Of a stretch of DNA of 64,000 nt, positions 56,050 to 64,000 are shown piece after piece; within the stretch, counting starts at the first letter, position 1; each line of letters opens with the position of its first letter. The notes beneath the pieces were generated by a model that saw only the letters and a list, made by a program, of their open reading frames with translations, ran no database searches and was not told the DNA's origin. Source of the DNA: Candidula unifasciata (Eukaryota > Mollusca > Gastropoda > Stylommatophora > Geomitridae); contig CAJHNH020001606.1 of the NCBI GenBank assembly GCA_905116865.2, positions 67,001 through 131,000 of the forward strand, in the 5' to 3' direction. Both the position numbers and the translations under genes were made by a program.

Positions 56050-56980
56050 CCAAAATACAGAATGATATTTGATTCTCTCACGTTTCTCGTCATCCGTTCA
56101 ATCCCTACCTGTATCCCAGTATCGTTCGGTTATCTTATGTTCCTCAATATTCGCACTAACCTCTTGTTTCCTTTCTGACCTGTGGCCTTCTTAAGCCCTG
56201 CCTCTTACACATCATCATCGTCATCTTCATCATCCTTTTTGTGCCGTTATACGTCACATAGAGCTCAAATTCGATTCCTCGACTCTGCTCTCTTGCCTGC
56301 AACTCTCACGATTTTTCTCAATGAGTTCAGCCCAACATTTTTAGTTTCTTGTAATAATGTTCGTTCTTCTTAATATTTCCCTTGGACGTTCTATTTTTCT
56401 CAGACATTTTGTTTCCTGTTTTAGTGCCTGTTTTATAATTATTTGCTCATTTCGTGTCAGTGTGTGCCCAGCATATCTTCACCTTCTTTGTTTTATTGCA
56501 TTCGATACAGGTGTTAATCTAGACATTTTTCTGATTTGTTAACCTTTTTGTAAGTTCATCCAATTTTATGTTCAGGATTTTTTTTTCAGACTTTTATTTT
56601 TAAAATGCATTAAACTTTCGTTGCTTACATCTGGAAGTTCTTCAACTTATGCTGGCATGTTTTAGAAATAACATTATAAATGAAAATTCATAGTTTAGTC
56701 TTTAAAGCTGTTTAACTTGAAGCTCCAAAGTTTGTTAAAGCTGTAAATGCTGTTGTTGGTTTTCGTAGTGTGTATCTTAATTTTCTTCGTTGTATTTCAT
56801 TGGGAGTCAGAATTGTTACCCAAAAAAAGTGAAATGGTCCGTTACTTTGCATATGCCTCTTAAATGTAATTTGTGCTAACGATATGTGTATAATAAAATT
56901 ATCTAAACAAAGTATGCCATTACATCTCACATGGCACGGAAAAGCATTTATGATGTCTGAAAAGAAGTAGACTAACAGTA
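56050..56980. other. Unassigned AT-rich stretch
   Basis: No supported gene; a short (ATC) patch at 56,211-56,232. Confidence 0.4.
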
Positions 56981-56984
56981 AATC

Positions 56985-57835
56985 ATAGAGTCCGAAAGAA
57001 AATATTCTGGGCAGTTTAACAACATGGCATGGACGATCATCTGTGTCAAAATTGATTGAAAGTACACGAGATAGATTGAGAGAAGAGAGATAGAGGGAGG
57101 CCGAAAGAGAATATGCTGGGCAGTTGGACATTATGGCATGGAAGATCATCTGTGTCAAAATTGATTGAAAGTACACGAGATAGATTGAGAGAAGAGAGAC
57201 AGAGGGAGGCCGAAAGAGAATATGCTGGGCAGTTGGACATCATGGCATGGAAGATCATCTGTGTCAAAACTGATTGAAAGTACACGAGATAGATTGAGCG
57301 AAGAGAGACAGAGGGAGGCCGAAAGAGAATATGCTGGGCAGTTGGACATCATGGCATGGAAGATCATCTGTGTCAAAACTGATTGAAAGTACACGAGATA
57401 GATTGAGCGAAGAGAGACAGAGGGAGGCCGAAAGAGAATATGCTGGGCAGTTGGACATCATGGCATGGACGATCATCTGTGTCAAAATTGATTGAAAGTA
57501 CACGAGATAGATTGAGAGAAGAGAGACAGAGGGAGGCCGAAAGAGAATATGCTGGGCAGTTGAACATCATGGCATGGAAGATCATCTGTGTCAAAACTGA
57601 TTGAAAGTACACGAGATAGATTGAGCGAAGAGAGACAGAGGGAGGCCGAAAGAGAATATGCTGGGCAGTTGGACATCATGGCATGGACGATCATCTGTGT
57701 CAAAATTGATTGAAAGTACACGAGATAGATTGAGAGAAGAGAGACAGAGGGAGGCCGAAAGAGAATATGCTGGGCAGTTGGACATCATGGCATGGAAGAT
57801 CATCTGTGTCAAAACTGATTGAAAGTACACGAGAC
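56985..57835 (+). repeat. 109-bp tandem array made of LINE C-terminal sequence
   Basis: gaaagtacacgagatagatt recurs at exactly 109-base steps from 57,058 to 57,712, with a partial unit before and a last unit running into different sequence. In one plus-strand frame each unit reads GRPKENMLGSWTSWHGRSSV, then SKLIESTRDR, the conserved LINE C-terminal tail. Three linked variants alternate between neighbours. The equal-sized minus-strand frames spaced by 109 bases are artefacts. Confidence 0.93.
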
Positions 57836-57895
57836 AGAAGGTTGGGGATCGACATGTCTACTATCACCACACGGAATGGACTAGAAGAGTCATTT
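57836..57895 (+). pseudogene. LINE ORF2 tip downstream of the 109-bp array
   Basis: After the last unit the frame continues RRLGIDMSTITTRNGLE, matching the RRLWRxMxxNVTRxGT end of the same LINE family. This shows the array lies inside the relic it derives from. Confidence 0.65.
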
Positions 57896-59545
57896 CTGGT
57901 GTAAAGTTTCAGCGACTGAAAAAATTATGCTGAATATGGCTCATAGCTGTGCTGGGCTAATCAATCAAGCAGGTACCCTCTCCACAATGAAGGTTGGCAG
58001 CAGTGGATCTCCAGCCCCTCATCTCTCACTCTTGTAGTGCACCCTGACCGACTGCTGTATATGTTTGTTCATCTATTAATATTATATTCTCAAATGTATC
58101 GTTGTCTCCCTCTTGCTTGACTGCTTTAAACGTTTCCATCTAGTGTGGTGCTTGACTGCTTTAAACGTTTCCATCTAGTGTGGTGATTTACGGTTTATGT
58201 TTTGTAAGCTGATATCAGCTCACGAGCAGCGTGTACTCACAGTTTTATCTGTCCTTTAGCTGCTGTATTTTCATATAAACACAACACACTTTTATATAAA
58301 AATACAATTGTTGTGTGAATATGAGTATTTCAAAGGGCTGGATGTTAAGACATGCCTGCGTGCCATTTTGTGACCCTTTAACAATTCATTTTGTTTGTTC
58401 ATTTGGTTTTTCGTTCCTTCCAACACCTCTATTTTATGTTTGTTTTCATGAAATACAAACCTGCTCTTCTGCACTCCACATCTCCTGGGATTTAATTCGG
58501 CTTTCTAATTGCTTGTTCATTGTGCAGGTTTCTGTGTTTATTATGGCAGCCTTATAGTTGCTGCTGTGTGCCAGGAGAGAGCTGTTCCTGGGGAGGGGAT
58601 GAACGATCACTTGCTGAGGTCCTTGCCATCTAGTGTACCGTTTTAGAAAACAAAACTTGAGCCTTAGGGAGGTTCAAACACTCAATCACGTGATGTGTGA
58701 TGGGGAACATGTTGACTCCAGCAATCGAGTCTTCTCATATGTTGCGTCGTTTGCTTCACGAGGGCATTTTTGCGGAGATAGTTAGCGACCTTGCCGAGGA
58801 GCTATGGAGTTCATGTTGTGTGTGATGCTCTAGGCAGGCGGCTAGATTTTCTGAGGAAGATATCGAGGCATAAGGGATAAGACTCGGTGCAGTCAAGTCG
58901 ATCCTGTCACCTTTAATCTTTTTCAAGTCCTCAGCTAGCTCTATCCATGCCTGTAAAACTTGTTGACCTGTGAACTTGTTGATATTTAGTTAGATTGTCC
59001 AGCTGCAGTTTTTTATTTGATTAGGTAATCCTGGCTCACGCAGTTCCTCTGGAATCACCTTTCGCAGTATGCACAGAAGGTGTCACTGTTACTCTTGGTT
59101 GCTACATAATCTTTTTATATGTTCGTCTTTAAAGGGCAGTTAGCACATTGTTTTGTGGTTTACAGCTAGATTATGATATCCATGCCTTTCGCCCTAACAT
59201 CCAGTATCAGGAAAACCCTAATAAGTCGCCTTTTACGATATGCTTGTTAATAAACCACTAGGTCTCACCCCCCCACCCCGCCTCCCACACACACGCCCAC
59301 TTGGGACCAAGAATCAACACAGGGAGCATTTTTAATTGTAAAAGAGGTAGCCCTTACCACAACCCCTCCCCTCTCCCTAGTCAGCTTCTGTAACGTGTTA
59401 GGAAAGTTATTGTTATCCTCTTCTGCTGCCCATATAATCCACTTTTAATGCCTACGCATACTTCACACACACCCAACTGCTGAGTGAAGTGCATGGCGCA
59501 ACACTGTGAGCTGCATATTTCATAACAATGATTTTTGACTGTGCA
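57896..59545. other. Unassigned stretch
   Basis: A 39-base phrase (tgactgctttaaacgtttcc with atctagtgtggtg) is duplicated in tandem at 58,118-58,186. No gene supported. Confidence 0.4.
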
Positions 59546-59550
59546 CACCG

Positions 59551-59551
<1 letters not shown>

Positions 59552-59587
<36 letters not shown>
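59552..59587. repeat. (AT)n microsatellite
   Basis: AT run of 34 bases. Confidence 0.97.
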
Positions 59588-59589
<2 letters not shown>

Positions 59590-60072
59590 TTATGCAATAT
59601 ATCTGTAGCATTGAAGGTTAGAAAAATAATATTTGCTTGCTTATTACATCCAGTTTTGACATATGACTGTGAGTCCTGGACAGTAAGGCAGGGAAAAAAA
59701 AATTCTTGAGGCCTCAGAGATGTGGTTTTACAGAAGAATGCTTAAAATACACTGGACAGCCAAAAAAGAGCAACCAAGAGGTTTTGAAAGAGGTGGGAGC
59801 TGGAAGACAACTTATCACAAACATCAGAAGGAGGCAGTCATCATTTTTCAGCCATGTTATGAGAAGAGGGAAAAATGGAACATGTTGTGACCACTGGAAA
59901 TATCTGTGGAAGCAGGAACAGAGGAAGACAACGCGAGAAGATTCTTGACAGTCTTGTTGCCCTTCATGGGAGTGTGGCAGCACACGAACTGATACATGCT
60001 GCAGGAGATCGCTAATTGTGGAGAGATGTGATCACCCACTCCAGTCGGCAAGACTCCTGATAATGATGATGT
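59590..60072 (+). pseudogene. LINE ORF2 C-terminal relic with GAT-type tail
   Basis: Text in order: CESWTVRQGKKK, LEASEMWFYRRMLKIHWTAK, KEQPRGFERGGSWKTTYHKH, WNMLZPLE-type remains, TEEDNARRFLTVLLPFMGVW and ending tcctgataatgatgat. It keeps most of the domain through several frames. Confidence 0.82.
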
Positions 60073-60179
60073 GGTTTTCGTTTTTACAGGAATAAAGCAG
60101 ATATGGGATGACCCGTTTGTTTCAAAGTTGGAACTGCAATTATCTTTACCATTGCTATTACCATTAAAAAATATAAGTG

Positions 60180-60440
60180 TTCTCTGAGTCAAAATTTTGA
60201 GAGTATTCATCTTTTCTATAGCAACATACGGTTGTGAGTCCTGGGCTTTTCTTGGTCAGTGATATTCTAAGAAGCACATAATGTTTCTTTTGAAATGCTA
60301 TAGAAAGATTCTAAGAATGTCATTAACCAAAAAGAACATAAATAATAACATCCTGAAAGATCTGAATGTCAAAGAAAATTGACTTCTAAACAGTATCATA
60401 TTTAGAAATCTGAAATATTTTGGTTATATTAAAAACGATA
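60180..60440 (+). pseudogene. Second LINE ORF2 C-terminal relic
   Basis: AFSWSVI, FLLKCYRKILRMSLTKKNIN, NNILKDLNVKEN, a stop, and FRNLKYFGYIKNDNGLERPG. A related but distinct lineage from the preceding copy. Confidence 0.78.
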
Positions 60441-60840
60441 ATGGATTGGAAAGACCTGGAGGAAAGGGGAGGGGAGGGCAAGCTGCAAGGTAAGAGGGAC
60501 AGGATTGTTTGTTTCTGGCAGGGTGTGTTGTAAGCAGAAACTTTCTGTAAAGGACCAGCTACATGCTGATGATAAACACACCACCCAAAGGAAAAAAATA
60601 ATTCCCATAGTTATTGCAGCCATTGAATTGTGACATTTAGTCCTTCACAAAGTCAAAGCCACAACAATTAAAGAATGGCGACCAGTTCTTTCCTTGCTAC
60701 ATTTCCTTACCGAGTCAGTCCACGGATCATTCTGAAGATTATCCTATTTCCATTTTTGCTAACCGGGTTGACCCCAGAACCGTAGGGGCTGCTGCAAAAT
60801 TCTGCCATTTCTAAGGAATTAACCCAGACTGGGGATAAGC
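60441..60840. other. Unassigned stretch
   Basis: Likely remaining LINE 3' sequence; nothing firm. Confidence 0.35.
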
Positions 60841-60844
60841 AGCT

Positions 60845-61042
60845 GGTCAAACTGGTAGAACTTTGGGCTGTCATGTGGGAGACCCAAGTTTTATTCCTAG
60901 GTACGTTGACTGAGGTCTTTTACTGTCAGGTCCCCCTTTCTTGTATTAAACTAAAAAGTAGTACATTCAGGCAGCAATGAGTTTAAACCCAGACCACTGT
61001 CGCATCAGGCAAGTACACTAACTACTATACCACTGCTGCTTC
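60845..61042. mobile_element. tRNA-like SINE heads next to exon 3
   Basis: A plus-strand tRNA-like segment (60,850-60,905) and a minus-strand one (60,975-61,042; minus strand tggtatagtagttagtgtac, tctgggtttaaactc). The second ends about 42 bases before exon 3. Confidence 0.55.
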
Positions 61043-61084
61043 TTCATAAAGTAATGGGAAAAAATTTATCTTCTTGTTCTTCAG

Positions 61085-61288
61085 GTTGGTTTCGAGCTAT
61101 TTTACCAAAGTCTGCTCTGAGAGTGGAAGAAGAAGCCTGGAATGCCTACCCGTACACCAAAACCAGGTACAAGTGTCCCTTCATTGAGAAGTTTCTACTG
61201 GAGGTGGAGACCAAGTACCACAATGACCCAGGGGATGATGATGGTGTCTTCAGCTTATCTAAAAGTGAAAAGGCTCAAAGAACTGTTG
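61085..61288 (+). CDS. PITPNM: PITPNM/RdgB-like gene, exon 3 (residues 71-138 plus one base)
   Basis: The acceptor ttcttcag precedes the exon and gtatga follows it. The translation is WFRAILPKSALRVEEEAWNA, then YPYTKTRYKCPFIEKFLLEV and a variable acidic loop (NDPGDDDGVF). N90 falls in the WNAYPY motif at the position of the PI-contacting Asn of PITP-alpha. YTKTRYKCPF is characteristic of class II PITPs rather than class I, which have Cys at position 95. The exon ends in phase 1. A tRNA-derived SINE head lies about 40 bases upstream of the acceptor, so the branch point and pyrimidine tract are squeezed into a short unique interval. Confidence 0.95.
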
Positions 61289-61339
61289 GTATGATGATAG
61301 TTGATGGGTGTTTACTTTGTATTGTATGTGTGCATGCAT

Positions 61340-61685
61340 GCATGTTTGCACACACACACATACGCACACACACACACATACACACACACAAACAAACAAA
61401 CATGCATGCATGCTTGTACACACACCTACACACAAACATGCACCCACACACACACACACACACACACTGGAATATATATAAATAAAACTCATGCCATTTA
61501 TATATATATACATACATAATACACATACACAAAGACACACAAGCACACACATGCATACATACTCACATACATACATACAAATGTACATACATACATACAG
61601 ACACACTTACACACACACGCATATATATATATATCCTATAAACATACATGCACACAGACCTTCACACACTTATACACACACATAA
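61340..61685. repeat. CA/CATA/TATA microsatellite in intron 3
   Basis: A patchwork of ACAC, CATG and ATAC repeats; frames across it are artefacts. Confidence 0.95.
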
Positions 61686-61950
61686 CAGAATGATGACCAT
61701 TGTTGTTCACCCAGGCTAAAGGCTAAAATTGTACCCTAACCAGCATTGTCTAGACTTGTTAAAGTCTACAATTGGTACCCTATGACTGCTGTATTGTTCA
61801 GCCTAAAATTAGCACTGTATGACTACCATTATACCCAGCCCTAAGCCTCAAAATGGGCCCTATTGTTTACCATGATTAAAGCCTAAAATTGGTGCTGTGT
61901 AAACGCCATGCCTAGGTTTAAGCCTACAATTCTTGCTCTCTAACCATCAT
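61686..61950. repeat. Degenerate repeat around gcctaaaatt
   Basis: ggctaaaattgtaccctaac, gcctaaaattagcactgt, gcctcaaaatgggcccta and gcctaaaattggtgctgtg follow at 50-60 base intervals; an old minisatellite. Confidence 0.6.
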
Positions 61951-62182
61951 TTCAATTTTAACATATGCATGTGAAAGTTTGAGAACTACTAAAAACATGG
62001 AACAAAAGTTAAGTGCATTCAAAAACAAATGCCAAGGGTGAATGATGAAAATAAAAAGGGATGAATTTAAAAGCAGTAAAGAAATAAGAGAAATATCTGG
62101 GCAACCACTAGTATTAACAGTTATAAATCAGAGAAAATCGTGTTACATTGGACGCATCCTGAGCAGAAACCAGCAGAGAATT
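61950..62182 (+). pseudogene. LINE ORF2 C-terminal relic, upstream of SINE D
   Basis: LTYACESLRTTKNMEQKLSA and FKNKCQG, then frame changes and SRNQQRI up to the SINE insertion point. Confidence 0.72.
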
Positions 62183-62407
62183 GACTGTTTGATTGATTAA
62201 TGTTCAACTCCACCGGGGCATCACACCCGATGACACAAAGTGCCACCATATGGTTGATGATCACCCGGGGACAGGTCCCAGAAGCCCCTTTCAACCCATA
62301 GGTTGGGTTATATTAGGGCCCCAGATCACAGCGGGGGTGGGGCTTCAAAATTTAAAAAAAACGTTATGTCACATGTGGGGACGGATGATTATTTACATCT
62401 ACGAACA
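62183..62407 (+). mobile_element. SINE D with 11-bp target duplication
   Basis: A 225-bp insert flanked by perfect copies of AGCAGAGAATT (62,172-62,182 and 62,408-62,418). It contains ttcaactccaccggggcatc, gacacaaagtgccaccatat and ggacaggtcccagaagcccc, matching 36,252-36,412. Confidence 0.88.
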
Positions 62408-62418
62408 AGCAGAGAATT

Positions 62419-62565
62419 AGCAAACAGGCAATAAAATGGGTAACAGGGGGATTAAGGAATCGAGGATGCTCAAGAGCAACCCTAAAACGAACGTGGATCA
62501 GAGAGGCCAAAGCTGCTGGACTGGATTTCATTCATGATATTAAACAAATTGCAGTCTAGGCCCTT
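62419..62565 (+). pseudogene. LINE ORF2 C-terminal relic, downstream of SINE D
   Basis: KWVTGGLRNRGCSRATLKRT, then WIREAKAAGLDFIHDIKQIA continues the domain interrupted by the SINE. Confidence 0.68.
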
Positions 62566-62644
62566 TGAGAGCAAGTTGACTTCGCAGGTGCATGAATAGA
62601 TCATTATTTGGTCTGGAGAGAATGGTACAGCTGGGAGTGACAAG

Positions 62645-62815
62645 GGGATCCAGTTGACAACCAACACTTAAATGAAAGGCAAGACGGACATATAATCAAA
62701 CTGATACTGGTGCCATTGTAATTGTAACTCTTTTCTGACTGCTGAAGATGAGGATGGTGTATATATGGGAATATCCTGAGTGATATGTAATTTCTTAACT
62801 CAACACATTACACTG
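62645..62815 (+). mobile_element. SINE C copy
   Basis: ttgacaaccaacacttaaat, gcaagacggacatataatca and tttctgactgctgaagatga show a diverged family C copy. Confidence 0.68.
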
Positions 62816-62844
62816 TTTTTTTTTATTATTTAGTTTGTCTATAT

Positions 62845-63075
62845 AATATTTTGTAGCAGCATACGGATGTGAGTCGTGGACTATTTCCCAGTCTTAAGAA
62901 AGAAAATTGTGGCTTTTGAACTGAAATGCTACATTCTCAGAATATCATGGACAAAGAAGAGAAGAAATACATTCTAAAATATCTGAACATTAAGAAAGAT
63001 TGGCTCATAAACAGAAGCTGAAATATTTTGGTCATATCAAACACCATGGCAGACTGGAAAAAATAAAAGCAGAAG
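62845..63075 (+). pseudogene. LINE ORF2 C-terminal relic
   Basis: AAYGCESWTISQS, LKCYILRISWTKKRRN and KLKYFGHIKHHGRLEK in shifting frames. This copy is the best guide for the interrupted relic at 18.06-19.14 kb. Confidence 0.78.
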
Positions 63076-63089
63076 GCAGGGTACCAGGA

Positions 63090-63355
63090 AGGAGTGGTTG
63101 AACAATGATGCTTGCACGAGGATGGGAAGGTCAGGGGTTCGCTTCCTGGTGGAGCTGGACTTTTTTCAAAAATGACCTTGACTCCCAGGTTGACCCAGCC
63201 TTGAGTGGGTACCGGGTGCAGTCTCAGGAAGTAAAGGCGGCTGGTGTGATGCTGACCACATCACCCCTCTTGTGCCAATTGGTCTATAAGAATATAGTTG
63301 TAGCCCTATATGCCCTATACGCCTAGAGGCATGGAAAATGGGACCTTTACTTTAC
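63090..63355 (+). mobile_element. SINE A, nearly complete copy
   Basis: tRNA-like head (aggtcaggggttcgcttcct), ttgacccagccttgagtggg, aagtaaaggcggctggtgtg, gctgaccacatcacccctct and cctatatgccctatacgcct, ending gggacctttact. Confidence 0.88.
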
Positions 63356-63544
63356 TTACTTCTTGCTGTTCTGCTGATAAGGAATGATTGCCACAATATA
63401 ATGTGTCTGTTGTGATTAGACCTGTACCTATGACTTATACTTGGTGGTTTTTCCCAAAATTGTCTAGTGATAAACTTGATTATTTTATATGGTTTTGTGA
63501 AAGCATTTTTCATACACATACTCCATGTGTCTCCATTTCATCAG

Positions 63545-63793
63545 ATTATATAGACATAGTAAAAGACAGCGTGACTGGGGGAGACTACAACAAAGATGAA
63601 GACCCCAAATTGTATAAGTCCAAGAAAACTGGAAGAGGTCCCCTGACCGAGGAATGGAGGCAGGAATATGCCGAAGCTTTGCGTTCTGGCAGCCCTGATG
63701 GCAAGGAGATGATGACAGCCTACAAGTTGTGCAGGGTGGAGTTCAAGTACTGGGGCATGCAGAACAAAATTGAGAGGTTCATTCATGATATTG
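63545..63793 (+). CDS. PITPNM: PITPNM/RdgB-like gene, exon 4 (residues 139-221 plus one base)
   Basis: The acceptor catttcatcag precedes the exon and the donor gtgagt follows it. Asp139 is split across intron 3 (G from exon 3, AT from exon 4). The exon reads DYIDIVKDSV, DPKLYKSKKTGRGPL, MMTAYKLCRVEFKYWGMQNK and IERFIHDI. KKTGRGPL is a hallmark of all PITP domains. FKYWGMQ corresponds to the membrane-docking loop that carries WW in PITP-alpha; Tyr-Trp is the class IIA form. The exon ends in phase 1, so at least one more exon, carrying the C-terminal helix and the equivalent of Glu248, must lie beyond the window. Confidence 0.95.
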
Positions 63794-63799
63794 GTGAGT

Positions 63800-64000
63800 T
63801 GACAGTCAGTTGTCCACTGTCTGACAGTTGTGTGCTGTCTGACAGTTGGGAAAGTCAGTCATGTGCTATCTGGCGGTTGTGAAAGTCAGTTGTATGCATT
63901 TGTGAAAGTCAGTCGTGCGCTGCCTGACAATCGTGAAAGCCAGTCATGTGCTGTCTGACGTTTGTGAAAGTCAGTCTTGTGCTGTCTGACAGTTGTAAAA
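63800..64000. repeat. Imperfect tandem repeat at the window edge
   Basis: Units of gtgctgtctgacagttgtga with aagtcagt recur at about 28-32 bases in intron 4, continuing past the window. Confidence 0.85.

Larger units (their letters stand above)
55666..61084 (+). other. Intron 2 of the PITPNM-like gene (5.4 kb)
   Basis: Phase-1 intron with gtaaga and ttcttcag ends. It contains a SINE A copy, the 109-bp array, unassigned AT-rich DNA, two LINE C-terminal relics and SINE heads just before exon 3. Confidence 0.9.
61289..63544 (+). other. Intron 3 of the PITPNM-like gene (2.3 kb)
   Basis: Phase-1 intron with gtatga and catttcatcag ends. It holds a CA/TA-rich microsatellite (61,340-61,685), a LINE relic interrupted by a target-duplicated SINE, a SINE C copy, another LINE C-terminal relic and a SINE A copy. 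Confidence 0.9.

Noticed and set aside
57046..57830. Repeated 79-codon minus-strand ORFs at 109-base spacing
   Set aside because: Products of the tandem array; the meaningful reading is the LINE tail on the plus strand.

Overview
This is animal nuclear DNA and contains part of one host gene. Scattered exons on the + strand (26,761-26,838; 55,533-55,665; 61,085-61,288; 63,545-63,793) splice into the N-terminal phosphatidylinositol-transfer domain of a class IIA PITP (PITPNM / RdgB-alpha type). All junctions are GT-AG and frame-consistent. The spliced numbering puts the lipid-binding residues T59, K61 and N90 at the positions known for PITP-alpha. The rest of the gene lies beyond base 64,000. 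Large introns, abundant tRNA-derived SINEs, many decayed non-LTR retrotransposons and long simple repeats suggest an invertebrate, probably a mollusc (gastropod-like). That placement is an inference from overall texture, not from a marker gene.

Layout. 1-10 kb: 5' intergenic DNA with a 110-bp tandem array, two large polypyrimidine tracts and a 51-bp array. 10.5-14.7 kb: sequence unusually rich in homopolymers, possibly low-quality assembly. 14.7-24.9 kb: unassigned DNA, then a LINE relic carrying two nested insertions, a 26-bp array, SINEs, and a broken LINE C-terminal ORF. 24.9-26.8 kb: 5' flank and first coding exon. 26.8-55.5 kb: intron 1 (28.7 kb), holding a nearly full-length decayed APE-type LINE (about 29.5-33.4 kb), two solo LTRs of one family with perfect 5-bp target duplications, a large inverted repeat (40.5-42.8 kb), hAT-type MITEs, and minisatellites. 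55.5-64 kb: exons 2-4 and introns 2-3, with a 109-bp array, LINE relics and a SINE with an 11-bp target duplication.

The theme of the accessory DNA is retroelements and tandem repeats generating each other. Two minisatellites (44 bp at 31.9-32.4 kb; 109 bp at 57.0-57.8 kb) are made of LINE coding sequence and still sit inside the LINE relic they came from. Several ATC/GAT microsatellites directly abut decayed LINE C-termini and look like fossil 3' tails. Conversely, a LINE and an LTR element appear to have landed inside existing minisatellites. Two SINE families share 3' ends with LINEs seen in the same window.

No functional RNA gene, CRISPR array, operon or intact mobile-element ORF was found. 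Alignments were made by eye, so repeat boundaries other than target-duplicated ends and exon junctions are approximate.
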